Origin: Pezicula radicicola
Taxonomy: Eukaryota > Ascomycota > Leotiomycetes > Helotiales > Dermateaceae
Direction of reading: 5' to 3'
Assembly (NCBI GenBank): GCA_003008705.1
Contig: PDUO01000001.1
Coordinates: forward strand, 1,149,705 to 1,213,704
DNA: 64,000 nt
This document shows positions 1 through 9,679 of this stretch, in pieces. Each line of letters opens with the position of its first letter. The stretch's first letter is position 1. The position numbers and the translations under genes were made by a program. A model generated the notes under the pieces. That model ran no database searches. It saw only the letters and a program-made list of their open reading frames with translations, and had not been told where the DNA came from.

Positions 1-1636
1 CCCAAGATGGATAGCGCATCCCATTTTACCATTCACCAGTGAGCGCCTGCAAAAAAAAGCTAGTCGGGAGTTGCGTTCGTGGTTGGATGCTTAGAATGAC
101 GTCGAGAGGGGCAGTAATACAGAGGGGAGAGCGTACTATGTAGGCGCGATACAAAGGTACAGCTCTGGAAGACACACTACCTCTGTAAAGCCGACACCGA
201 AGTTCGAAGCCATTGGCCACGAAGCCACTGCTAATATCATTACAACACAGAATAGGTAAATAATCAAAGAACTCCTCCTGTAGCTGCCGCAGTTACGGAC
301 CTTATTAGATGCGATGGCTGGTTCCCCCTCAACATGCATTCAGTCTCTACTTTACCGTACCGTACGAATTGGTTTATAAGAGATCATTTTGAATGAATGT
401 CTTTTCAGATGATTTGAGTATCTCACTTAATCTAGGTAACTCAGTTGATTTAGGGAACTTAGTTGCCCCAATGAAAATGATCTCTTATAAACCAATTCGG
501 ACGATACCTTGCCTCCTGTATCTTCCCCCGACATCACTTCTGCAGCCCTTCGGTAATTCGTACTTTACCGTACCGTACTTTACTGTACTGTACTGCTCAT
601 CCCCTCCCCCTTCAAACCGATTCGTGCGTGATTCATGATTCGTGCCCCCGGCGATGAGCAATCATCTTCTGCGCCTTCTCCTTATCAGTTTATACACGCG
701 GGCCTCGGCTCGCACCATCGGTTGTTCCGTTCCGGAGTCACGTTCTATAGTCACCTAACGATACAGCAAAAGAATAGCAGCAGGAGGTACAAGAGAGAAA
801 GAATACCAATGTTAGATGCTTAATTGTAAAGAGATGGTGAGGAGCTGGTGAGCATAGCACGGGCTGGTGGTGCCCATTGATCTCCGAGGTCCCCGATGCT
901 CAAGTGAAAGGATGACAGAGGATTGATATCCGAAGATTGGTGAAAGTACTTCCTGGAGCAAGTGCTCACATCTACTGGATGTAGACAGTGCACCACACAA
1001 TTGTTCGCTGTAGGCAACAGCATGGAGTTAGGCGAACACTAGAACGCTAGAATCTGGCCAGAATCTGCTCCTTTTGCAGGACTGATAAAGGAATACTTAT
1101 AGAAAGCAGAACCGAACAAATTAAAAGGGGATCTTACAGAATACGACGACATGGTGGTGGTGGTGCAGCGGTGGAGGAGGAGATGTATGTTGGAAAGAGG
1201 TTCAGGGTCAGCGAAAATCCTTATGCCTCCCGTCCCTACCAAGGAATACTCACGTGGACTCAACCCCTCAACAATTCTCATCGTCATCGTCATGCTGCAC
1301 AGCAGCAGCAAATGTACATACAAATTGTATGGGAGAAGTCTTCTCCTTCCTAGACGAAGGACTAAGTGAGACTTTGCAATTTAGCGAGAGGTTGCGAGCC
1401 AATGGACACTCGCTTCTCATGCACCCCAGATCCACCATCATCGAGCCGCATACATGAGCACCAATGACAGACGTCACATGTATCGGAGGCTCCTCCGTAC
1501 TCTAACTAGGCCGTCTGATTGTCCCTGACTGCCGTAATCGGCTGTCGGGATGATGGGGGTAGATGAGAGGTGTCTCAAGAAAGAGGAAGGTGTGCAGTAA
1601 GTAGTATGAGACTCGTAGGTAGGTCTTCCGTTCCGT
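1..1636. other. Gene-free flank
   Basis: No convincing coding exon was found on either strand; the open frames are short, overlap each other and show no family motif. The stretch holds the inverted-repeat element at 362-502. The 18-base string TACTTTACCGTACCGTAC occurs at 348-365, overlapping the left edge of that element, and again at 561-578, where it runs into a GTACT-type microsatellite up to about 596. Confidence 0.6.
362..502. mobile_element. MITE-like inverted-repeat element
   Basis: A 141-bp element is bounded by 29-bp terminal inverted repeats (362-390 and 474-502) that match at 28 of 29 positions; the core is GAATTGGTTTATAAGAGATC. It has no coding capacity. The interior is built of degenerate 18-bp units (about 404-460), for example CTTAATCTAGGTAACTCA followed by GTTGATTTAGGGAACTTA. 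Those units resemble the satellite at 31.7-32.0 kb. No clear target-site duplication is visible, so mobility is inferred only from the inverted repeats and size. A fold-back sequence of another origin is possible. Confidence 0.6.
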
Positions 1637-3190
1637 GTGTTCCATTATTGTTTTTGCTCTCCTTACGAAGTCGCATTGGAACGAAGCTATTCTCAAATTC
1701 TTGAATTATACAGTACTACTATACACGAATCCGAGGAAAGAATAGCACGAAAAACAATAGGTGTAAAACGAGCGAATGATGGCCAGGTCACAGGCCCTTC
1801 TCCAAAGCGGGTGGCGGTAGGGGGAGACCCTGAGGAGAACAATCCGTAACTTCAAACCCAGGATAGGGTCCCTGAAGGGATGGGAGCTCTGATCGATGGG
1901 TATATCGATACATCTCCTAGAGCAGACTTATTGGGAGTAACAGCTGCCTCCGGTTCTCTTCAATCTCTTAGAGATATGGAGATAGACCTGTCGGGCGTAA
2001 CAACGGATTCTGATTCTCCAATCTCTTGGGAACCAGATGATTAGGTTAATATACTCTTTGAAAGCACTGATCATTCTGAACTTAGAGGTGAGATCCGTAC
2101 ATTTATTAGACGGTTACTAAAAGGGAAAATGGTGGTTAGTGAAGTATCAAAGGAAATAACTACTTTTTTGCAACATCCTAAGGCTGATAGTTGGGCCTCG
2201 TATTGTCTAAAGGTAGACCAGATTTGGGATAAGTATACACCAGAACTAGTATTAATTACTAGCTACGAGATCAAGGATCTCGTAAAGCCATCTGGGGTAC
2301 TTGATTCAATCCTATGTATTGTCTGGCACTACCCAATATTCAATTCTTCAAAGAAGGTATTTGGAATGGTACTTGATCCTACTAACCCTTCACTAAGACT
2401 ATAGAAAACGAAGATAGGCTTAAGTCAAAGTGGAGTACTTACTCTTGACGCTCTTCCCCTACGACGTAAGATACCAAAGGATAGAAGCAAAAGTCCTTTA
2501 GTAGGTATACATTAGGAGAAAGATTTCGAGGCAAAAGCTACGGAATATCTTACTAAAATATATATAAACGTAAAGTTGCGACTTATAGTAGGCAAGAGGA
2601 ATTGGTATACTTTTTTATAAGAGACTGAGTAGGATAACAGCCATACTTTTACTCCGATTAATCTCCTGCAAGATGGACAAACTATCCAGCTCTATCGTAA
2701 ACCTGTACAGTTGTAGGTTGTATAAGATACAACTACTTCTGAAATCGAGTAACTAGTTTTTTTCTCTTACCATCTTGAAGCCTTTTACTATCCTGTCCCT
2801 CCTAAAGTTGCTACATTTATAGACATGACCTGGAATATCTGTGCTGCAATAGCCGGGCTTGAGACAGTAAATGTAGGATACTTTGGTTGGAAGGCGCAGG
2901 GTGTTCCGTTTAAAAGCGAAGCTGGTGACAGGATAAGAGCTGGTGGACTTGCTGGAGTTGCTACTATGCAGACTCCAGAGTGGCAGGCAAGCGAAGCTGC
3001 TGACAGGATGAGAGCTGGTGGACAGGCCGGTGGACGGGCCAGTGGAATGACACGCAGAAGGAACCGTGCAAATAAAGCTGTTAGCATTGCTACAGATCAG
3101 TTTGTAGCGGCACTTGCTCAGGCAACTTTTGCTTTCGAGGAGTTCACTGGGTTGCTCACTGCTGGTCTGATATTTAAAAAATCGCCTTAA
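1637..3190 (+). pseudogene. Decayed long reading frame, unknown protein
   Basis: One frame stays protein-like for about 1.55 kb but is broken by internal stops near 1847, 2036, 2402, 2513, 2618, 2627, 2714, 2723 and 2750. All are TAA or TAG; none is TGA. No frameshift is needed to read through from the start to the TAA at 3188. The N-terminal part has a basic nuclear-signal-like stretch (GPSPKRVAVGG). The C-terminal part contains a duplicated Ala/Gly/Arg motif (SEAGDRIRAGG and SEAADRMRAGG) and then a basic segment. I do not recognise the family. The pattern of glutamine codons becoming stops suggests RIP of a formerly coding gene, either a host gene or part of a transposon. The true original start is not visible; no ATG opens the frame. 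Confidence 0.55.
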
Positions 3191-4173
3191 AAACAGTCAG
3201 ACTGGTATCATTATTTTGCTTTTTTTAAAAGGGGATTTTTGGACCCAAGGGGTTTTTGGGCGTCTAACACAAGTCTAGCCTTCACGTGGCGTTAGATGTG
3301 AGTAGTCAGGATCACACTTGTGATTATGATGAAACTAATAGACTTTTTACAATTATCGGGTGGAGCGGAGAAAGAGGAATCCTTCCAGCTTCTCGAACCT
3401 CGCTAGAGGCTTCCTTGGGGGTGCCCAAGCTCTTTAATCGCCGCGTCTCCACGTCCACGATCGCTTGTCAATAAGCTCCACCACTAACTTCCCCTCCAAG
3501 TTGCAACACCTCCATGCATCTCATCTCATGCATCGAAAAGTCCCATCTCTGATCCTAACCATCAAATTTGTGCCCTGTTCCCCCTCATCCTTCCAACATT
3601 TAATTTCCGAGACGACCGCTTTCTTTTGTGCCCGGTCTATCTATCTATTGTGGTATTATCCATCCATCATCTCCTTCTGCTGCTGTTGATGCACGACTGA
3701 CTGGTCTGAAGCTGCCGATTGCTGCAGGACTCTTTCGACAGTTCACCAGCACAACCACTCAGGTGCGCCTCACAGCTTCATCGCTGCCTTCGGCTAACAC
3801 ATTGTAAGTGCTTGCAGGGCCCTAGTCCCTCGTCAATCAGGTCAGCAAAAAAAGCTAATCTTCGACTCGCTGCAGAAAGCTACGAACCCGTCGAGCCCCT
3901 TGCATTCCCATCATTCCAACATTCCAGAATTCCAGCTATCCCCACGCCGTAATAGTCCGATAACTCTCTGAGCTGTGAGCTCCGACTACTCTCACTCACT
4001 ACCAATACCCAACCATTCTCTATCATTTTTACTTGTGCGAAGCCTACTTGATCGAGCAGGAAATCATATGAACTCAGACCCTGTTGCATCTTCATTCTCC
4101 GTACAACTCTCGTTCAACCACAACGCTGAGATTCACTGACCCTCTGCTGTTAATCGTCGAAAAACATATCAAC
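3191..4173. other. Upstream region of PKA-R gene
   Basis: No coding exon recognised. The last 700 bases are pyrimidine-rich and rich in CT and TCC runs, typical of a fungal promoter and 5' leader. I looked here for an upstream exon encoding the usual RII-type dimerisation domain and saw none. Confidence 0.5.
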
Positions 4174-5427
4174 ATGGCCACAAATACGTTCCCAGGGCGA
4201 CTGGGTACAAACGTCAATCCCTTTGGAGGGGACGTTGCGAGTGGCGGAAGTGAGAAGGTAGGCTCCGGAGCTATCAATAAGGTCGTAGAAGAGGATGAGA
4301 ACGAGGATACAATAGCATCGCCGACAACATCTACATTTGGCTTTACTAAGGGAAACAGCTCCGCCTTTGGGGCTCCGTTCAACAGCGATGGCTCTGCAGA
4401 CGTCGGGCCACCCTCATCCTTCCGTCCAACTCATGGCGGAGAAGGTTTTCCAGCACAATATAGTCTGGGACGGCGCACCTCAGTCTCAGCTGAATCATTG
4501 AACCCTACGGCCTCCTCCAACGACAATTGGACTGTCCCGTATCACGAAAAGACCAATGAGCAGGTTGATCGATTGAAGAAAGCTATTGCTGGAAATTTTC
4601 TTTTCAGTCATCTTGATGATGAGCAGTCCGCACAGGTTCTTGGTGCTTTGGTCGAAAAGAAATATCCAGCGAAACTCAAGGTACGCATAGCTGTCGCTAA
4701 GTCTCCACAGCTAATTAGAAATACTAACACATAGCAGATTATATCTCAAGGTGACGAAGGTGACTACTTTTATGTGGTGGAAAAGGGAACGTTTGATGTT
4801 TACGTCAACCCAGCTGGCTCTATTCAACCCGGAGCAGAAGGTCTTGGAGCAAAGGTAGCAACAATCAAGACAGGTGGATCCTTTGGTGAATTGGCTTTGA
4901 TGTACAATGCTCCACGGGCAGCAACAGTGATTTCAGTGGATTCTGAGTCTACCTTATGGCTTCTTGATCGCGTCACTTTTCGTCGGATTTTAATGGAGTC
5001 TACATTCCAGCGGCGCCGCCTCTACGAGAGCTTCCTTGAGGAAGTTCCGTTGCTGTCGACATTGGATCCTTACGAGAGATCAAAAATCGCGGATGCTCTG
5101 GAAACACAGAAATTTCCCGCAGGAACGACCATCATCAAGGAAGGTGATGCTGGCGAAGCATTTTATCTCCTGGAAAGTGGCGAAGCCGAAGCATTCAAGA
5201 GCGGTACCGAGAACCCCGTTAAACATTACAAGAAGGGAGACTACTTCGGAGAGCTTGCGCTGCTGAATGATGCCCCACGAGCGGCAAGCGTCATCAGTAA
5301 GACTGAGGTCAAGGTCGCCACGCTCAGGAAGGACGGTTTCCAGAGACTCTTGGGGCCAGTAGAGAGTATTATGCGGAGAACAAAGTATGAGCAAGGCGTT
5401 GAGGAGATTGACCCGCTTCAGAAGTAA
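4174..5427 (+). CDS. pkaR: cAMP-dependent protein kinase regulatory subunit
   Basis: This is the inhibitory R subunit of protein kinase A, which holds the catalytic subunit inactive until cAMP binds. Exons 4174-4680 and 4738-5427 are joined across a 57-bp GT-AG intron and give 398 aa. The ATG has a strong context (CAACATGGCC). The inhibitor segment GRRTSVS lies near residues 99-105, with Ser103 as a phosphorylatable pseudosubstrate. Two cyclic-nucleotide-binding domains follow. Their phosphate-binding cassettes are FGELALMYNAPRAA (residues 218-231) and FGELALLNDAPRAA (339-352), each with the conserved Glu and Arg. No N-terminal dimerisation/docking helix pair is evident, and the N-terminus is a low-complexity Gly/Ser/Thr region. 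The length agrees with filamentous ascomycete orthologues such as Neurospora MCB as I recall them. Identification is near certain. Confidence 0.96.
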
Positions 5428-5895
5428 TAATGTATGTTGATGGGTCGGGGAGGGTTTGGAGGCGGCGTTATACTGGCTTACCTTCGTTATGTGATACTTC
5501 AAAGTGGTCAACATTGTGGCCGGATACCTTGAGTGCAGTGGAGTAGGATAGTTCCAATGCGTTATTACTGGACTTTAGACGCAATTGCCAGTGACCATTT
5601 AAATAAATAATCTCTTGGCTAGTTTTCTTACTTGCGTGGCTGGTGGAGTCTACGAAATACAAATGCCTACTGTACAGTGAGAGATGTCTTTCCACTCCCT
5701 ATTAATTATTTTATTTTCTGAAGGTGGCAGGGGTGCAAGAAAAACTGGAGCTAAATCATTTCAATTCCAACCACAAAAATCATACGGCCTGCCACAAGAC
5801 TAGGCGCGCTCTGTTCCAATCCTCAAAAGCACATCACAAAACAGAACGACACCACCTTCAAAAACTGCACCCACAAACTTCATCTGACGGTCACC
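5428..5895. other. Intergenic, PKA-R to SPF27
   Basis: Holds the 3' end of the PKA-R transcript and the promoter of the next gene. The last 150 bases before the ATG are A/C-rich (CACAAAACAGAAC-like), a common fungal leader composition. No other gene seen. Confidence 0.5.
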
Positions 5896-6540
5896 ATGCC
5901 GCTTATTACCGAAATACATGATTCCCTTCCTTACATTGACTCAGAACCGACGGCATTGGAGCGTGCTGCAGCCCTTGCCCTCATCGAAGCCGAGCTACCT
6001 CCAAATGCGTCGACGGAAATGCATGAAGATCTTCCACCTCTCGCAGAAGTGCGAATATCAAGGATGATGGAACAAGAGTACGCTCGTATCGAAGCCAAAC
6101 AACCGCTTCAAGCCATAGATCTCACCCGCTACGAAGCCCTCGAGCCCCCATCAACCTCACTTAATTCGGACGAAAAAGACGCTGAGGTTTTGAGTCTTTG
6201 GAGAGAGGCTCTATCCAAAGCATACACGTCACATACTTATTTAACGGGTCGCCAAACAAATCTGGCTTTGCTTGATCAATTTGGAAAGAACGGCTGGCTA
6301 GTTGGAAATTCACAATTGGAGGATGTGTTACGCGGACTGGAGAGGGAATTGGCCCAGCGAAAACAGGAGATTGATGTTGTGGTGGTGGACAGAAAGAACC
6401 GACAAGAAGGTGTTGCTGGGGAGGTCAAAATGCTTGAGGAGAACTGGAAAAGGGGAGTGGGCAAGGTCTTGGAGACAGAGCTCGCTGCCGAGGGCGTGAG
6501 GAGGGAGATTCTGGATCGGAGGAGGGCAGGAGCAATGTGA
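5896..6540 (+). CDS. Pre-mRNA-splicing factor SPF27 (BCAS2/Cwf7 family)
   Basis: A single-exon 214-aa protein of the BCAS2/SPF27 family, a structural subunit of the Prp19-associated (NineTeen) complex that activates the spliceosome. Supporting features are an N-terminal PYIDSEP-type segment (residues 12-18), the middle stretch LPPLAEVRISRMMEQEYARI, and a charged, heptad-like C-terminal half (about residues 130-210) expected to form the long coiled coil that packs against Prp19 and Cef1. The length matches the family (about 200-230 aa). The ATG at 5896 sits in a good context (ACCATGCCG). The gene follows PKA-R in tandem with 468 bp between them; there is no functional link. No intron is needed. 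Confidence 0.9.
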   Translation: MPLITEIHDSLPYIDSEPTALERAAALALIEAELPPNASTEMHEDLPPLAEVRISRMMEQEYARIEAKQPLQAIDLTRYEALEPPSTSLNSDEKDAEVLSLWREALSKAYTSHTYLTGRQTNLALLDQFGKNGWLVGNSQLEDVLRGLERELAQRKQEIDVVVVDRKNRQEGVAGEVKMLEENWKRGVGKVLETELAAEGVRREILDRRRAGAM

Positions 6541-7080
6541 GCATAAGTTGTACGAAACTTTGGCGTTGAGGACTTGCATTGCTGGCGTTCTGAGGGTTTG
6601 GGATGGGGATAATCATTAGGGACTGACTACCTTACTTTCAAATGGAGATTGGCTTCGAGATGAATGTACTGTGCGGTAATGGAGAAATGCGCAGGCCACT
6701 ACGCACCTATAACACAGCTCAGCATTATTCTACATTCTACAGGTACAACAGCGTGCGTCGTGATCTGCGCAGCTTCAGGTTCACATCCGAGCTTACTGTA
6801 CTGTACTGTACTGTAATTGTACGAATAGGTACCGGTATTGTTGGCCTTGCGCGTCAGGTATCAATCAATTCGGTGGCGAAACATCCCGCCAGAAGCTACC
6901 TCAAGGTATGATAGGTAAGGCAAGCTTCTAGGCTCTCAAACCCTGTTTTTAGAGTGACGACCTGACCTAACGACCTAATGACCTAGACGCGTCAAACTCC
7001 CTCTGTGAGGCTCCGTGAGGCTCTATGAGACACATATATTCATATATTTCACACAATCAATTCAGGTCGTCTTATTCAAA
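6541..7080. other. Intergenic, SPF27 to ceramidase
   Basis: Contains a short TACTG/TACTG microsatellite at about 6795-6815 and the 5' leader of the ceramidase gene. A CTAACGACCTAATGACCTA near-direct repeat lies at about 6965-6987. No gene seen. Confidence 0.5.
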
Positions 7081-9493
7081 ATGCATCACATCTCGTCTTC
7101 GAAGGCCGGTCCTTCCGACGATACATTGCCATGGACTGGGGCAAAACAGAGCCCACCTCGTCGAAAGAATGTAGCTTTGTTCTTCAAAGCAGTGGTGATA
7201 GCTATTGTCGTGTTATTTGCATCCAAGGCCTTCATACGAGCTTCTTTGAACAACGAGGGGCAATTATGGATGATCTGGGGAATGGAAGGGGCCGGGAGCC
7301 AGAGCAGCTCCGAGGGCCATCACAGCTCTAGGCAGACGCAGTACCTACTTGGCGTTGGAAAGGCGGACATTACTGGGTATTAAGTCTACTCTGCTCAAAA
7401 GAAGCTGTCCGCTCATTTCCTCTTTTAGGCCGGTAGTCGAAATCAACATGATGGGCTACGCAGACACAAGACAGCTCGGCTCTGGCCTCCGGCAAAGACT
7501 ATATTCCCGAGCATTCATAGTAGGAGACGTTAAAAACCCAGGAGACAGATTTGTCTACCTTGTCCTAGACACTCAATCAGGAGACACTGCTGTCAGATAT
7601 GGAATACTAGAGGCGCTGGCGAGTCTCGGAGCAGATTATGCTGTTTACGGACAACAGAACGTCGCTGTTACAGGCACGCATTCCCATTCTGGACCCGGAG
7701 CTTGGCTCAATTACCTTTTGCCTCAGATAACAAGCAAGGGATTTGACAAACAAAGTTATCAGGCCATCGTTGACGGAGCTGTACGGTCTATTGTACGGGC
7801 TCATGAAAGCTTACAGCCTGGATATCTGACAGTTGGATCAACTAAGGTGACAGGAGCAAATATCAATCGCAGTCTCTATGCATACCTTGCAAACCCTGAA
7901 GAGGAGAGAGCAAGATACAATAGCAGTTCTGAGGATGATGGATCTGTTGAAAAGACTCTTACATTATTACGCTTTCAACGAGCTTCAGACGGAAAAAATA
8001 CCGGCGTGTTGACCTGGTTTCCTACCCACGGAACGTCGATGTTGGGAAACAACACACTTATCTCAGGAGATAATAAGGGTGTTGCAGCTGATCTCTTTGA
8101 GAAGAGTGTCTCCAAAGAAGATACTTCTGCGGAAGGCTTTGTAGCAGGCTTTTCACAAGCTAATGTTGGGGACACAAGCCCCAATGTGCTCGGAGCTTGG
8201 TGTGAAGATGGGTCTGGAGAGGAGTGCAGCTTCAGGAATAGCACATGCAGTGACGGTAAAAGTCAATATTGCCATGCTCGCGGGCCTTTCTTCCGCGTCA
8301 AAGATAACGGGGCTACTTCTTGTTTCGAGATTGGAAAGCGACAATTCGAGCCGGCAAAGTCACTTTATGACGGCATAGACTCCACTGGCACACCTGTCTC
8401 GGGACCCTCAGTCAAGTCCTTCCACACATTTGAGGATATGTCGAATTTCAGCTTTCCTCTTGAAAATGGAAGCTACGTCCATACTTGCCCTGCAGCTCTA
8501 GGATATTCCTTCGCGGCCGGCACATCGGACGGTCCAGGAGCATTTGACTTTACGCAGAATGACCCCAATGCTCCTAACGCCTCCCCAGTGTGGCGGGTGG
8601 TGTCGGGTTTTATCAAGACGCCTAGCGAGGAGCAGCAGCGTTGCCACTTCCCCAAGCCCATCTTACTCGATGTTGGGGAGATAAACTCCCCGTACCTGTG
8701 GACTCCAAACGTAGTTGATGTGCAGGTTTTCCGAGTCGGTCAGCTGATTATCATTGTCAGCCCAGGCGAAGCTACAACGATGGCAGGACGGCGCTGGAAG
8801 TCTGCAATACAAGCTTCCGCTAGCTCACTAGTCCTCTCAGGATCAACTGAAGTTGGACCCGTTGTGGTTATTGGAGGCCCCGCGAACAGCTATACTCACT
8901 ATATTTCCACAGCCCAGGAGTACGGCATTCAACGATATGAAGGTGCCTCTACCCTGTACGGGCCGTATACGTTAGATGCCTACATCAATCTGACACTGTC
9001 CTATCTTCCATACCTTAGCTCCTCGTCAAAGTTCCAACCAGCGCCTGGGCCATTTCCTCCTAATAATGTTAACAAGTCGCTTTCGTTCATTACCGGTGTC
9101 GTCTATGACGGCACTCCATATTTCAAGATGTTTGGCGAAATCAAAACAGATGTGCGACCCTCGTATAGCATTGGATCCGTTGTTTCTGCAACATTTGTAG
9201 GTGCCAATCCACGTAATAATCTACGTTTAGAGCAAACATACGCGGCTGTCGAACAGCTAGATGAAGGCACTGGCCGATGGATAACAATTAGAGACGACAG
9301 CGACTGGAGTTTAATCTTTAATTGGAAAAAGACAAGTGAGATCCTGGGCACCAGCGAGGCCGAGATTGTGTGGGAGACAGAGGATTCGGTGGAAATTGGG
9401 CAATACCGTATCAGATATTATGGCGACTCAAAAGCAGTGGGTGGCAAGACCACAGCGTTCGAGGGAGTTAGTAGTGTATTTGTGTTGACATGA
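7081..9493 (+). CDS. Neutral/alkaline ceramidase
   Basis: This hydrolyses the N-acyl bond of ceramide to give sphingosine and a fatty acid (EC 3.5.1.23). Exons 7081-7376 and 7429-9493 flank a 52-bp intron. The join restores the family hallmark GVGKADITGP followed by VVEINMMGYAD, giving 786 aa. A hydrophobic segment at about residues 37-56 acts as signal anchor and suggests a membrane or secretory location with a luminal catalytic domain. The zinc-ligand motif TGTHSHSGPGA has its histidines at residues 183 and 185. The active-site loop LISGDNKG, with its serine near residue 311, and the following FSQANVGDTSPN match neutral ceramidases. The C-terminal 150 residues form the immunoglobulin-like domain seen in bacterial and human enzymes. 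There are many N-glycosylation sequons. Full length with no damage seen. Confidence 0.94.
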
Positions 9494-9679
9494 ATTATGA
9501 AGAAACAATGGGATGGAAAGTCCGCAGGTCTTGTCTATTTTCTGAGTAGGTGTTGGGACCGGCCACGAAATGACTAATACAATTATACACATTCAGCCTC
9601 TTGACGCCTTGATATCATCTTCTCTGTGAACGCCAGCCAGATATGCACGCTAAAGAAACATCAAATCCGCCACTCCAGG

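Noticed and set aside
2788..3087. A 99-codon minus frame rich in Pro and Ala
   Set aside because: Shadow of the repeated Gly/Ala/Arg segment on the plus strand.
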